Under the pieces are notes generated by a model. That model was not told the origin of the DNA. It saw nothing but the letters and a program-made list of their open reading frames with translations, and made no database searches. Below are positions 30,087-38,850 of a stretch of 40,636 bases of DNA, one piece after another (positions within the stretch are counted from its first letter, which is position 1; every line of letters begins with the position of its first letter). The position numbers and the translations under genes are program-made. Origin of the DNA: Bacteroidales bacterium (GTDB lineage Bacteria; Bacteroidota; Bacteroidia; Bacteroidales; SM23-62); the NCBI GenBank assembly GCA_016783865.1, contig JADHVS010000014.1, forward strand, positions 1 to 40,636, in the 5' to 3' direction.

Positions 30087-30269
30087 GGCCATGGCCGTAC
30101 TTTCCGGCCGCTCCCAGGGAGTCGGCATGATCAACCATTCCCTCAAGCACAATGGTGACCGTCTCAAACCCGGGATCTCCCTGCCGTGGTACATCCTCCA
30201 TCCATCTTTCAGGGTAAAGTCATTGCCCAGTCTTCGACCATTCATGATTTGTTCCTGAGATTTGCTCAT
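30087..30269 (-). pseudogene. Pirin-family protein remnant (N-terminal third, frameshifted)
   Basis: From the ATG at 30269 the frame encodes NGRRLGNDFTLKDGWRMYHG then REIPG, the start of a short pirin-type cupin. Homology then shifts to another frame as FETVTIVLEGMVDHADSLGA followed by AGKYGHG. Pirins normally have a metal-binding segment (FPxHPHRG) between IPG and FETVT; it is missing here, consistent with a short out-of-frame deletion between G-rich direct repeats (CCGGGTTT). Homology ends near 30087, so the rest of the first cupin domain and the whole second are lost. The remaining 29966-30086, up to the end of the DUF5916 gene, shows nothing recognisable. The fragment cannot give a working protein. 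Confidence 0.7.
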
Positions 30270-30348
30270 ATGTTGAAGCTTGCATTCAGGACGAGTTCCT
30301 GATTGATTTTTCGTTATCTTAGTTCCACTAACCAATCAATCTCATTCA

Positions 30349-31212
30349 ATGAAAAATCTCGTTTACTTGTTTATCCTGATTGTCATCTCCCCTTTGCTTA
30401 CTGCCCAGCAGGGAAAAGTGTATGACAACCTTTCCATGGAAAGTAAAATTCTTGGCATGGAACGCAATTATGCTGTTTACCTTCCGCCTGATTATGAATC
30501 TTCAACACGGAGTTACCCCGTCCTTTACCTGTTGCATGGAAGCGGAGATGACCAGACCGGATGGATACAATTCGGGGAGGTGCTCAGGATAGCCGACGAG
30601 GCCATTTTAGAGGGGACTGCCACCCCCATGATCATTGTGATGCCGGATGCAAATACCGGCACGAGGGGCTACTTCAATGACATCCGGGGAGATTGGCGTT
30701 ACGAAGATTTTTTCTTCGAGGAGTTCCTGCCGTACGTTGAGCAAAAATACAGAATAAAGGGTGAGAAGCGGTACAGGGCCATCGCCGGACTTTCGATGGG
30801 AGGGGGTGGAACCTATATGTATGCCTTGCACCATCCGGAACTGTTCTCATCTGCCTGTCCTTTGAGTGCCAGCTGCGGGCCGCTCACGCCGGATGAAATG
30901 GACCGTTACCTTGAAAGAAGAGGGATAGAGGCTGCTTCTGATGAGCAGAAAGAAACTTATTTTAAGCGGCACAGTGCACTGGCCCTTGTCGATGCCATGA
31001 CTGCCGAACAACTTGAACAGGTGAGGTGGTATATCGATTGCGGGGATGATGATTTCCTGTATGAAGGCAATTCACTGGTCCATATTGCCCTGAGAAAGAA
31101 AGAAGTCCCTCACGAATTCAGGATAAGGGACGGGGGCCATACCTGGACCTACTGGAGGAAGTCCCTTCCCGAAGTACTTTCATTTATCTCTGACCATTTT
31201 CACCAGCATTGA
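30349..31212 (+). CDS. Exported CE1-like alpha/beta-hydrolase esterase
   Basis: The 287-residue protein has a signal peptide (1-18, ending SPLLTA) and an esterase D/CE1 fold: RNYAVYLPPDYE (39-50), the oxyanion-region YLLHGSGDD (60-68), nucleophile S149 in AGLSMGG, an Asp in CGDDDF (233-235) and His264 in DGGHTWTYWR. The closest described activities are feruloyl and acetyl-xylan esterases, which strip acyl groups from hemicellulose. The lack of a T9SS domain suggests a periplasmic enzyme working on imported or surface-cut fragments. It stands alone between the pirin remnant and the repeat-bearing intergenic region, and no terminator was identified downstream. The substrate is inferred from the neighbouring xylan genes and is not proven. 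Confidence 0.85.
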   Translation: MKNLVYLFILIVISPLLTAQQGKVYDNLSMESKILGMERNYAVYLPPDYESSTRSYPVLYLLHGSGDDQTGWIQFGEVLRIADEAILEGTATPMIIVMPDANTGTRGYFNDIRGDWRYEDFFFEEFLPYVEQKYRIKGEKRYRAIAGLSMGGGGTYMYALHHPELFSSACPLSASCGPLTPDEMDRYLERRGIEAASDEQKETYFKRHSALALVDAMTAEQLEQVRWYIDCGDDDFLYEGNSLVHIALRKKEVPHEFRIRDGGHTWTYWRKSLPEVLSFISDHFHQH

Positions 31213-31271
31213 TTTCCTGTAAAGTTCAGGTAACGTAAAATAATTGAGCTGGTTTCATAATTTCCAGATAA

Positions 31272-31298
31272 ACCTCGTTATGATGAAAATAGCGAGGT
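31272..31298. repeat. Inverted repeat ACCTCG / CGAGGT
   Basis: ACCTCGTT (31272-31279) can pair with AGCGAGGT (31291-31298) across an 11-base loop, with one G-T wobble. It lies 60 bases after the esterase stop and just upstream of the tandem repeat. There is no T-run, so it is not a clear terminator and is more likely part of the repeat element. Confidence 0.5.
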
Positions 31299-31314
31299 GA
31301 ATCCTGCGAGCGCA

Positions 31315-31388
31315 TTGGCTTCGCCGAACTCAGAGGTTTGTTTGGCTTCGCCGAACTCAGAGGTTTGTTTGGCTTCGCCGAACTCAGA
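31315..31388. repeat. 27-bp tandem repeat, about 2.7 copies
   Basis: Three copies of TTGGCTTCGCCGAACTCAGA begin at 31315, 31342 and 31369; the first two continue with GGTTTGT. The block lies in the intergenic region before the gene at 31461 and next to two inverted repeats. It extends into a fortuitous open frame upstream of the real start. It resembles short G+C-rich intergenic repeats that can be dispersed in Bacteroidota genomes. Confidence 0.85.
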
Positions 31389-31396
31389 AACTCGTT

Positions 31397-31418
31397 TCCT
31401 CGCAGCTTGCTGCGAGGA
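31397..31418. repeat. Perfect 10-bp hairpin palindrome
   Basis: TCCTCGCAGC (31397-31406) and its exact reverse complement GCTGCGAGGA (31409-31418) are separated by TT. It directly follows the tandem repeat and lies 43 bases upstream of the ATG at 31461, so in the RNA it could form a strong hairpin in the leader. There is no T-run after it. Confidence 0.8.
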
Positions 31419-31460
31419 GAGTCAATATTTCGGAATTATAATTTAAAATTTCCTCATTCA

Positions 31461-34025
31461 ATGAAACAATTAAGAATCTGTATCCTGGCTGCACTTTTAC
31501 TAACATCATTTGCCATTGTATCAACGGGACAAGTTGATGAAAGGGAACCGGGAAGAAATGCATTCGTAGACGATGAAGGTATCCTTCGGTGGGAAAATAA
31601 CGGTGAGGAAATATGTTATTACGGGGTGAATTATACGGTCCCTTTTGCACATGCCTACAGGGCTGCAAATTATCTCGATGTGGATCATGAATCAGCCATT
31701 GAGCAGGATGTCTATCATCTGGTTCGTCTGGGGCTGGATGCTTTCCGTGTCCATGTATGGGATTGCGAGATCAGCGACACCCTGGGTAATCTCATTGAGA
31801 ATGAACACCTTCGTCTGTTCGATTACCAGATGAATGTAATGAAGAGCCGGGGATTCAAGTTTATTATCACGCCCATCGCCTTCTGGGGGAACGGTTATCC
31901 TGAACCCGAGGAGAAAACTCCCGGTTTTTCGACAAAATATGGAAAAGGGAATTGCCTGACAGACCCGGGTGCTATCAGGGCACAGGAGGTCTATCTTGAG
32001 CAGTTTGTAAACCATATAAATCCTTTCACCGGGATAGCATATAAAGATGATCCGGATATCATTGCATTTGAGGTTTGTAATGAACCACATCACAGTGGAA
32101 CGATTGACGAAACCCGCGATTTCATTAACCGCATGGTTCATGCCATCAGCAATACAGGTTGCAGGAAACCTGTATTCTATAATGTGAGCCACAGCATACA
32201 TCTTGGACGGGCATATTTTTCATCCGATATCCAGGGCGGAACTTTTCAGTGGTACCCATCCGGTCTTGTAGCTGGTCATGAGGTAAAGGGGAATTTCCTT
32301 CCAAATGCAAGCGTTTACAACATTCCGTATGATACCGTTCCGGGATTCCACAAAATGGCCAAAATCGTTTATGAGTACGATGCAGCTGACATTGGCCGGT
32401 CCTATATTCATCCCTATATGGCAAAAAGCTTTAAAGAGGCAGGCATCCAGTTTGTGACACAGTTTTCATACGATCCGATGTTCATGGCATATGCGAATAC
32501 AGAGTATCAGACACATTACATGAACCTGGCCTATGCACCCCGGAAAGCACTCAGCCTGATGATTGCGGGAGAAGTATTTCGAAGATTACCCTTAGGGAAA
32601 AAAACCGCCACCTATCCGGCAGATACCATCTTTGATGTATTCCGGGTAAGCTACTCACTCGATCTTGCAGAAATGATCACGGGCCAGGAATTCATTTATA
32701 CCAACAATACCTTATCTCTCCCACCTGCTCAGGATAAACTGGAACGGATTGCAGGATACGGCTCATCATCGGTTGTAGGATACGAGGGATGCGGGGCATA
32801 TTTTCTGGACAGACTGGACCGGGGTGTCTGGAGGCTGGAGGTCATGCCGGATGCCATATGGATAAGGGATCCCTTTGAGAGGGCCAGTCTGGATAAAGAG
32901 GTTTCAGTGATTATCCACAGGGAATGGCCGATGGTGATTGACCTGCCAGACCTTGGTAAGGAGTTTTCTGTTAACGGAATTAATGAGGGAAATGAAATTA
33001 ACAGGGAGGCTGACGGAGGATATTTCAGGATTTCTCCCGGGACCTATTTACTCGTGCGGAAAGGGCAGAATACAAGATTCTCAGGAAAAGATAATTGGAA
33101 CAATTTTATTCTTGATGAATTCGTAGCACCTCCAACATCTATTAAGAAGAACTATTTGCTGCATGATCCGCCTGAAGAAATTACCTCCGGCAAACCAGTA
33201 AAGTTGTCGGCCAGGGTGATCACAGTCAATGAACCTGAAATTGTAGAGCTATTCTTATTTGCCGGCTGGCGCCCGGACCGCCTGGTCATGGAAAAGAAAT
33301 CCGGCTATACCTGGGAAGTGGAAATTCCGGCAGATAAGATCCGCGAGGGATTCCTGAGATATTATATCGTTGTTAAGGATAACGGGGGCTACAAAACCTA
33401 TCCAACGGATGCGGAAGGCCAACCTGCTGACTGGGATTTTTTCCAACAGGATCCTTATACCATTGCCGTAGTGGATAAAGATCAACCGGTGGTACTTTTT
33501 AATGCAGGCAAAGATGGGGAAGAGATGTACGGAAATTCCTGGTTCATGACTGCTCCTTCCTCCAATCCCGGGGAAACAGTAGTCCAGATGCGGACATGGA
33601 ACCTGGAACGGGCGCCTCATATCCTCGCGTCCAGGTTCTTTTTCAAGGAAAAGATCCGGGGCAGGACTGTCGACCTGGATTACTTCAGCGAGCTGGTTTT
33701 CAAAGGATATGCCATCAGCAGTAATCCTTTCCCGGTGGAATTGTCCCTTGTTCTTGATGACGGAACCACCTATGGAGGAACTGTGATCATGCAACCCGGT
33801 CAGGAATACTATTCCCTGGATTTGGATGAACTGGAGAGGGTAAAGACAATAAACCTTCCAGGGGCTTTCCCGGTATTTTTACCGTTTTATGCAATAGGCG
33901 AATTTGATAAGCCTTTTGATATCCATCACGCCGAATCTATTCAGATTTCTATCGGACCTGGAATTCCGGAATCGGATTATGATCAGCCCTATGGTCTGGC
34001 CATAGAAAAGGTCTTTCTTAAATAG
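31461..34025 (+). CDS. Exported GH-A-clan (GH5-like) putative glycoside hydrolase
   Basis: I start at the ATG at 31461, giving a signal peptide (1-23, LAALLLTSFAIVSTG-Q); an upstream in-frame start at 31338 would only translate the repeat region. The 854-residue protein has a cellulase-like TIM barrel (about 30-400): GVNYTVPF near 55, FRVHVWD (95-101), acid/base E208 in FEVCNEPH and a candidate nucleophile E305 in KIVYEYDAAD. A beta-domain of barrel-linked type follows (about 420-540), then an Ig-like or starch-binding-type segment (about 560-670) and a jelly-roll-like C-terminus. There is no T9SS domain. The substrate is not evident; a beta-linked oligosaccharide is expected from clan GH-A. 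It is 133 bases before the next gene's ATG and could share a transcript with the TonB-receptor operon. Confidence 0.8.
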   Translation: MKQLRICILAALLLTSFAIVSTGQVDEREPGRNAFVDDEGILRWENNGEEICYYGVNYTVPFAHAYRAANYLDVDHESAIEQDVYHLVRLGLDAFRVHVWDCEISDTLGNLIENEHLRLFDYQMNVMKSRGFKFIITPIAFWGNGYPEPEEKTPGFSTKYGKGNCLTDPGAIRAQEVYLEQFVNHINPFTGIAYKDDPDIIAFEVCNEPHHSGTIDETRDFINRMVHAISNTGCRKPVFYNVSHSIHLGRAYFSSDIQGGTFQWYPSGLVAGHEVKGNFLPNASVYNIPYDTVPGFHKMAKIVYEYDAADIGRSYIHPYMAKSFKEAGIQFVTQFSYDPMFMAYANTEYQTHYMNLAYAPRKALSLMIAGEVFRRLPLGKKTATYPADTIFDVFRVSYSLDLAEMITGQEFIYTNNTLSLPPAQDKLERIAGYGSSSVVGYEGCGAYFLDRLDRGVWRLEVMPDAIWIRDPFERASLDKEVSVIIHREWPMVIDLPDLGKEFSVNGINEGNEINREADGGYFRISPGTYLLVRKGQNTRFSGKDNWNNFILDEFVAPPTSIKKNYLLHDPPEEITSGKPVKLSARVITVNEPEIVELFLFAGWRPDRLVMEKKSGYTWEVEIPADKIREGFLRYYIVVKDNGGYKTYPTDAEGQPADWDFFQQDPYTIAVVDKDQPVVLFNAGKDGEEMYGNSWFMTAPSSNPGETVVQMRTWNLERAPHILASRFFFKEKIRGRTVDLDYFSELVFKGYAISSNPFPVELSLVLDDGTTYGGTVIMQPGQEYYSLDLDELERVKTINLPGAFPVFLPFYAIGEFDKPFDIHHAESIQISIGPGIPESDYDQPYGLAIEKVFLK

Positions 34026-34152
34026 TCCAATCGCTAATCTGCTCCTATGATCAACTATGTTCGTGATGCATGTATGTGTGCTTTCCAATCCCGCTATATG
34101 TGGGGAGGGGAGGTATATTTCGATTTATGAGCAAAAAAATTATTACATTGAC

Positions 34153-34908
34153 ATGTGTATGATTTCATCTATTCACAAGCTTTTACTGCCGGTTTATCTC
34201 TGGATGTTATTCAATCCATTATCTGCCTGGGCACAATCTATTGAGGAGGGGGCAATCGAAAAACCGGATCTACTGGAATTTATTCAGAAAAAACACGGAT
34301 ACGATCAGGAACTTATAAATGGTATTCAGTACTACTATCCGTATTCCCGGGCGCTGAATCATCCCTATTACGGTAAAAAAGAGGCTCATCAGGGAGCAGT
34401 AATTCTGTCGGGCAAAAGGTACGATGATGTTTGGATCCATTACGACATCTATTCACACCACCTGGTACTTGAATACTATGACAGATCCGGAGGAGTCAGA
34501 AAAATTATTTTAAGTCCCTCACTAACAGATGCATTTGAACTGGACGGAAATTATTTTGAGAAACTCACACTGGATGAAAAAGGGCCTTTGTTCTACCAGG
34601 TGATCAGCATGAACGGTTTGGCCTGCTACATTCATTGGGAGAAAGAATTATTGGAAACGAGCTACGATTTTCAGCATCCCGACTATTTTACAGATCCTGC
34701 CAGGACCTATTATCTGGATTATGCCGGGAATCATTATCCCTTTTCCAATAGAAGAACGTTTGCATCCCTTTTTCAGGATGATGAAAAAAGAAGGATTAAA
34801 AAATATCTGAGGCAAAACAGTATTCGTTTCCAGGATATCCCACTGCAAAAATTAATCAATTTACTTGAGTTTATCTCATCAAACGAACAATCAACATCCG
34901 GGAATTGA
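34153..34908 (+). CDS. Exported protein of unknown family, first gene of a TonB-receptor operon
   Basis: The signal peptide (SSIHKLLLPVYLWMLFNPLSAWA) sets the start at the ATG at 34153 or 34159; an upstream in-frame start at 34057 would put 32 unlikely residues before it. The mature protein of about 225 residues is rich in Tyr and aromatic residues, with GIQYYYPYSRA, DDVWIHYDIYSHHLVLEYYD and a C-terminal LRQNSIRFQDIPLQKLINLLEF helix. I recognise no domain, and no catalytic pattern is visible. Its stop TGA overlaps the TTG start of the TonB-dependent receptor by four bases (TTGA), so translation is coupled and the two products probably work together at the cell envelope. Confidence 0.75.
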   Translation: MCMISSIHKLLLPVYLWMLFNPLSAWAQSIEEGAIEKPDLLEFIQKKHGYDQELINGIQYYYPYSRALNHPYYGKKEAHQGAVILSGKRYDDVWIHYDIYSHHLVLEYYDRSGGVRKIILSPSLTDAFELDGNYFEKLTLDEKGPLFYQVISMNGLACYIHWEKELLETSYDFQHPDYFTDPARTYYLDYAGNHYPFSNRRTFASLFQDDEKRRIKKYLRQNSIRFQDIPLQKLINLLEFISSNEQSTSGN

Positions 34909-37697
34909 CAGGAAAAATATATATATCAACCCTTATATTTATCCTTATATGCCTGGAGACCGGTGCACAGGAAAATGATGTGGTTTTCCCTGCCCATCTG
35001 CGCGATGTACCCTTTAGCGAATTCGTCAGTATTGCTGAGCAAAAAACCGGGGCCAGCTTTTATTACCTTGAATCCTGGATGCGGGAAATAAGGATATCCG
35101 CTTCTGGCACTGAGATATCGCTCAGGAATGCCCTGACACGTGCATTACTGCCGGCTGGTTACTCCTTTTATATCTCGGATGATTTACAGGTCTTTATTAC
35201 ACCTGGCAAACCTGTCGTGTTCACACTGCCTGATTATTCCGTTAAAAGCGATTTGACGAATCATTTACCCGGGGGGGAATCAAACAATGACTTAACGAAT
35301 ACCGAAAAACGATATATCGAAGGCAGGAAAGCCGGTATAAGGGAAACCCTTGTTGTAGGCACCGGTGCACCTGGTGCTAACCAGACAATGGCCGTGATAA
35401 ATGGCAAAATGGTGGACAGTGAAACCGGGGAACCCCTTATTGGTGCTACAATATATGCACAGGAATTAGAAAAAGGTGCTGTTACTGATGTTGATGGCCG
35501 GTTCAGTATTGTGCTTCCTCCCGGGAAATATACCGTTGACTTTAACTGCATGGGAATGAAGCCGGGGCATTATTACCTGGATGTGCTGTCAGGAGGAAAC
35601 CTGGACATCATGATGAATAAAAATCTGATACCGATCTCAGAGGTAGTGATTGAAGGCAGCAGATTCCATAATGTAAGAGGTACCCAGATGGGATTTGAGC
35701 GCCTGGATCACAAGATAGTCAAAGAGATACCTGTTGTACTTGGAGAGAGAGACCTTTTGAAAGTAGCCCAGATGTTACCAGGGGTACAAACCGTTGGTGA
35801 AGGGGCAACGGGATTCAATGTGCGGGGGAGTTCGGCAGATCAGAATATGATCTATGTGAATAAAGTACCGGTATATAACAGCTCGCATTTATTTGGCTTT
35901 TTTTCCTCGCTAAATCCGGATATCGTTAAGGATTTCTCCCTGTACAAAAGTAATTTGCCGGTGAGTTATGGTGGCAGGCTGGCATCTTTCTTTGATATAT
36001 CCACAAGACAGGGGAATATGAATAATTATACTGCACGCGGAGGGATAAGTCCGGTTACGGGACATATAGCAGTGGAGGGACCGGTGGTGAGAAACAAGAG
36101 CGCATTTGTGTTAAGTGCCAGATCAACCTATTCTGACTGGATACTAAAGCAGCTGGATGATCCTGAACTCAGGAAGAGTAAGGCTTCCTTTTATGACCTG
36201 GCCGGAACCTTTACCTATGAACCTGATGAGAACAACCTTGTAAAAACCTTTGGATACTACAGCAGTGACAACTTTGCACTGGGCTCTGCAAATACCTACG
36301 CATACTCTAATGCAGGTGCTTCTGTACTCCTGAAGCACCGGTTTAATGAACGCATCTCTGGTGACCTGGCCGCAGTATTCGGAGAATATTCATTTCAGAA
36401 CATAGATGAAACCATAGCATCATATGCCTTTAGTCATAATTACCGTATCGACCATTATGAGGTAAAAGCAGATTTTAGCTGGTTATCCCTGGGTGCCCAT
36501 AAACTCAGCTTCGGAGGGAATGCCATATACTACTGGCTTAACAGGGGGCGTGTGGATCCTTACGGAGATCTGTCGCTGAAGATCCCGGTAAATCTTGGGA
36601 TTGAGAATGGGGTGGAAACTTCCCTGTATATTGCCGATGAGATCACAATTACATCAAAATTTACTTTATATGGAGGTATCCGGTATGCCTGTTATATGGC
36701 TTTAGGTCCGGCCAGTGTGCTGGAATTTGGAGAGAATTTGCCAAAAAGAGAGAGCTTTATTACCGATACATTGAAGTTTGGACCAGGCCGGGTAATTAAA
36801 CAATATTCAGGTCCTGAACCAAGGCTGGCTCTGAAATATCTGCTTGGAGCAGACAATTCAGTAAAACTATCCTACAACAGGGCCCGGCAATTTCTCTTCA
36901 TGCTCAGCAATACGATAGCCATATCCCCCACTGATCAATGGAAATTATGCGATTATCATATCCTGCCACCCCATGTTGACCAGGTATCGGCAGGTTATTA
37001 TCATGATTTCCGGAAAAAAGGGATAAGTACATCCCTGGAAGTGTATCATAAATGGATTTCAAACGTGGTTGAATACAGGGATGGTGCGACGTTTATCGAT
37101 AATCCGGATGTTGAACTCGTAACCCTGCAGGGGGAGCAAAGGGCATATGGCCTGGAACTTATGATAAGGAAAAATGCAGGTAAGCTGAATGGTTGGCTTG
37201 CGTACAGTTATTCAAGGTCAACCATGCTTGTAACAAGTGAATTCCCGGGTGAAAATATTAATAATGGCCTGGCATATCCTTCAAATTTTGACCGGCCCCA
37301 TAACCTGAACCTTGTGTCTAACTATAAAATGAACAGGAGATTAAGTCTTTCTGCAAATATGGTATATCTCACCGGTCGCCCGGCAACTTATCCCGTTTCC
37401 ATATATTACATGGAGCAGGTTCAGCATATCCATTACTCGGACAGGAACATGTACCGTCTGCCCGATTATTTCAGAATTGATCTTTCCATCAATCTCGAAG
37501 GTAATCTGAAAAGGCACAAACAGGTCCATAGCTACTGGATGTTGAATATCTATAATTTGACGGGAAGGAAAAATGCATATTCGGTCTTTTTTAAAAATGA
37601 TGCGGGGAAGGTCGAAGGTTATAAACTATCCATTTTTGGTCAACCGGTAGTAACGCTTTCCTGGAACTTTAAACTTGGGAACTATGCGAGCGAGTAA
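34905..37697 (+). CDS. TonB-dependent receptor with STN and CarboxypepD_reg-like domains
   Basis: The 930-residue outer-membrane protein starts at TTG 34905. It has a signal peptide (1-21), a secretin/TonB short N-terminal STN domain (about 25-102, HLRDVPFSEFVSIAEQKTG), a CarboxypepD_reg-like beta-domain (about 163-245, GKMVDSETGEPLIGATIY), a plug domain (about 255-385, LLKVAQMLPGVQTVGEG and NVRGSSADQNMIYV) and a beta-barrel to the C-terminus. STN domains usually contact a FecR-type anti-sigma factor, but no sigma/anti-sigma pair is present nearby. No SusD homologue follows; the next gene is DUF4249. The ligand is unknown. It is translationally coupled to 34153-34908 and overlaps the next gene. 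Confidence 0.93.
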   Translation: MTGKIYISTLIFILICLETGAQENDVVFPAHLRDVPFSEFVSIAEQKTGASFYYLESWMREIRISASGTEISLRNALTRALLPAGYSFYISDDLQVFITPGKPVVFTLPDYSVKSDLTNHLPGGESNNDLTNTEKRYIEGRKAGIRETLVVGTGAPGANQTMAVINGKMVDSETGEPLIGATIYAQELEKGAVTDVDGRFSIVLPPGKYTVDFNCMGMKPGHYYLDVLSGGNLDIMMNKNLIPISEVVIEGSRFHNVRGTQMGFERLDHKIVKEIPVVLGERDLLKVAQMLPGVQTVGEGATGFNVRGSSADQNMIYVNKVPVYNSSHLFGFFSSLNPDIVKDFSLYKSNLPVSYGGRLASFFDISTRQGNMNNYTARGGISPVTGHIAVEGPVVRNKSAFVLSARSTYSDWILKQLDDPELRKSKASFYDLAGTFTYEPDENNLVKTFGYYSSDNFALGSANTYAYSNAGASVLLKHRFNERISGDLAAVFGEYSFQNIDETIASYAFSHNYRIDHYEVKADFSWLSLGAHKLSFGGNAIYYWLNRGRVDPYGDLSLKIPVNLGIENGVETSLYIADEITITSKFTLYGGIRYACYMALGPASVLEFGENLPKRESFITDTLKFGPGRVIKQYSGPEPRLALKYLLGADNSVKLSYNRARQFLFMLSNTIAISPTDQWKLCDYHILPPHVDQVSAGYYHDFRKKGISTSLEVYHKWISNVVEYRDGATFIDNPDVELVTLQGEQRAYGLELMIRKNAGKLNGWLAYSYSRSTMLVTSEFPGENINNGLAYPSNFDRPHNLNLVSNYKMNRRLSLSANMVYLTGRPATYPVSIYYMEQVQHIHYSDRNMYRLPDYFRIDLSINLEGNLKRHKQVHSYWMLNIYNLTGRKNAYSVFFKNDAGKVEGYKLSIFGQPVVTLSWNFKLGNYASE

Positions 37698-38850
37698 GCA
37701 AACGCTTATAGGATTTTTACTGCTTTTTATCGTCTCATGCGTCGAACCGTATCAGCCGGAGATCAGTGAGATGCAGGATCTTCTCGTGGTAAACGGAAGG
37801 ATTACTGACCGGCCCGGGGAGCATTTGGTGGAAGTCAGCCGCTCATCCCCTTATAACGATCCGGCCTATAACCCTGTCACGGGATGTGTGGTTCGTGTTG
37901 AAGATTTTAACGGAACGGGTGTGACATATGCAGAGACCAGACCGGGTGTTTACAGTGCATACCTGGATGAACCTTTTCTGGGCGTGAATAAGGCTTATAA
38001 ACTTTATGTTTTCACACCCGATGGGCAGGAGTACCAGTCTGAATATGACTCCCTGCTGGAATGTCCATCCTTGCAGAACCTTTATTATAGGGTGGAAAGC
38101 CGGGAGACTGAAGATCCGGATATTACCTATTTCGGGCTTCAGTTTTTTGTGGATGTGATGGGGGAGAGAAATGAATCCAGGAATTTTCTATGGAAGCTCG
38201 AAGAATCATTTGAATACAATTCAGCATACAGAATTCAATTCATCTGGAATAATAACATCTTGACCACGTTCAATCCACTTGCTGATTCCCTGTATACATG
38301 TTATTTAACCCAACCTGTAAAGGAGCTGTATACAGCCTCAACCACGTACCTTTCAGAGAACGAATTAAACAGATATCCTCTGAGCTTTGTGTCAAACCAG
38401 ACCAACAAACTGCTTATTAAATACAGTTTGCTGGCCAGCCAGCATTCTCTTTCAGAGGAGGCATATCTTTACTGGGACAGGATAACAAACCAGCTGAGTG
38501 AAGGGGGTGGGTTATATGAAAAACAACCTTCCGGTACAGATGGAAATATTTTTAATGTTAATGATGCCGGGGAAAAGGTACTGGGCTATTTTTATGCTTC
38601 ACAGGTAAAGGAAAAGCGTATCATCGTGGAGAATACATTTGGGTTTCGCATCCCTGAATTTACGTGTACGCTTGACACAGCAAATGGTGTAAATGAGCTG
38701 GGGGAAACCTTTCTTTACATGATTTCTTTTTCCCGGGACCCTTCTTATCCGGATTCACCACCTTACGGATACGGCGATCCCTCATGTTTCGATTGTAGAA
38801 TGAAAGGGGGTACCACTGAACCACCCGATTACTGGAATGATGAACAATAA
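37684..38850 (+). CDS. DUF4249 lipoprotein
   Basis: I start at the ATG at 37684, 14 bases before the end of the receptor gene (a TTG at 37675 is also in frame). The 388-residue product has a lipobox (FIVSC, C19) followed by EPYQPE. It then shows the DUF4249 pattern: LLVVNGRITDRPGEHLVEVSRSSPY in two parts, a DFNGTGVTYAE-type beta-turn region and an NKAYKLYVFTPDGQEYQSEY segment. These proteins are commonly encoded right after TonB-dependent receptors in Bacteroidota and probably act as surface partners of the receptor. The C-terminus contains SCFDCRMKGGTTEPPDYW, with two Cys that may pair or bind metal. Its function is not established. Confidence 0.88.
   Translation: MRASKQTLIGFLLLFIVSCVEPYQPEISEMQDLLVVNGRITDRPGEHLVEVSRSSPYNDPAYNPVTGCVVRVEDFNGTGVTYAETRPGVYSAYLDEPFLGVNKAYKLYVFTPDGQEYQSEYDSLLECPSLQNLYYRVESRETEDPDITYFGLQFFVDVMGERNESRNFLWKLEESFEYNSAYRIQFIWNNNILTTFNPLADSLYTCYLTQPVKELYTASTTYLSENELNRYPLSFVSNQTNKLLIKYSLLASQHSLSEEAYLYWDRITNQLSEGGGLYEKQPSGTDGNIFNVNDAGEKVLGYFYASQVKEKRIIVENTFGFRIPEFTCTLDTANGVNELGETFLYMISFSRDPSYPDSPPYGYGDPSCFDCRMKGGTTEPPDYWNDEQ

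Noticed and set aside
30042..30335. Two separate small genes in the region
   Set aside because: The two frames carry consecutive parts of one pirin homologue, so they are pieces of a single decayed gene.
31315..31388. CRISPR array
   Set aside because: The repeats are contiguous with no unique spacers, and no cas genes are present.
31397..31418. Rho-independent terminator
   Set aside because: The stem is strong but no T-run follows on either strand, and it lies only 43 bases before a start codon.
31338..31460. N-terminal extension of the GH5-like protein (FGFAELRGLFGFAELR repeat peptide)
   Set aside because: It is the translation of the 27-bp repeat and hairpin region; a normal signal peptide starts at the ATG at 31461.
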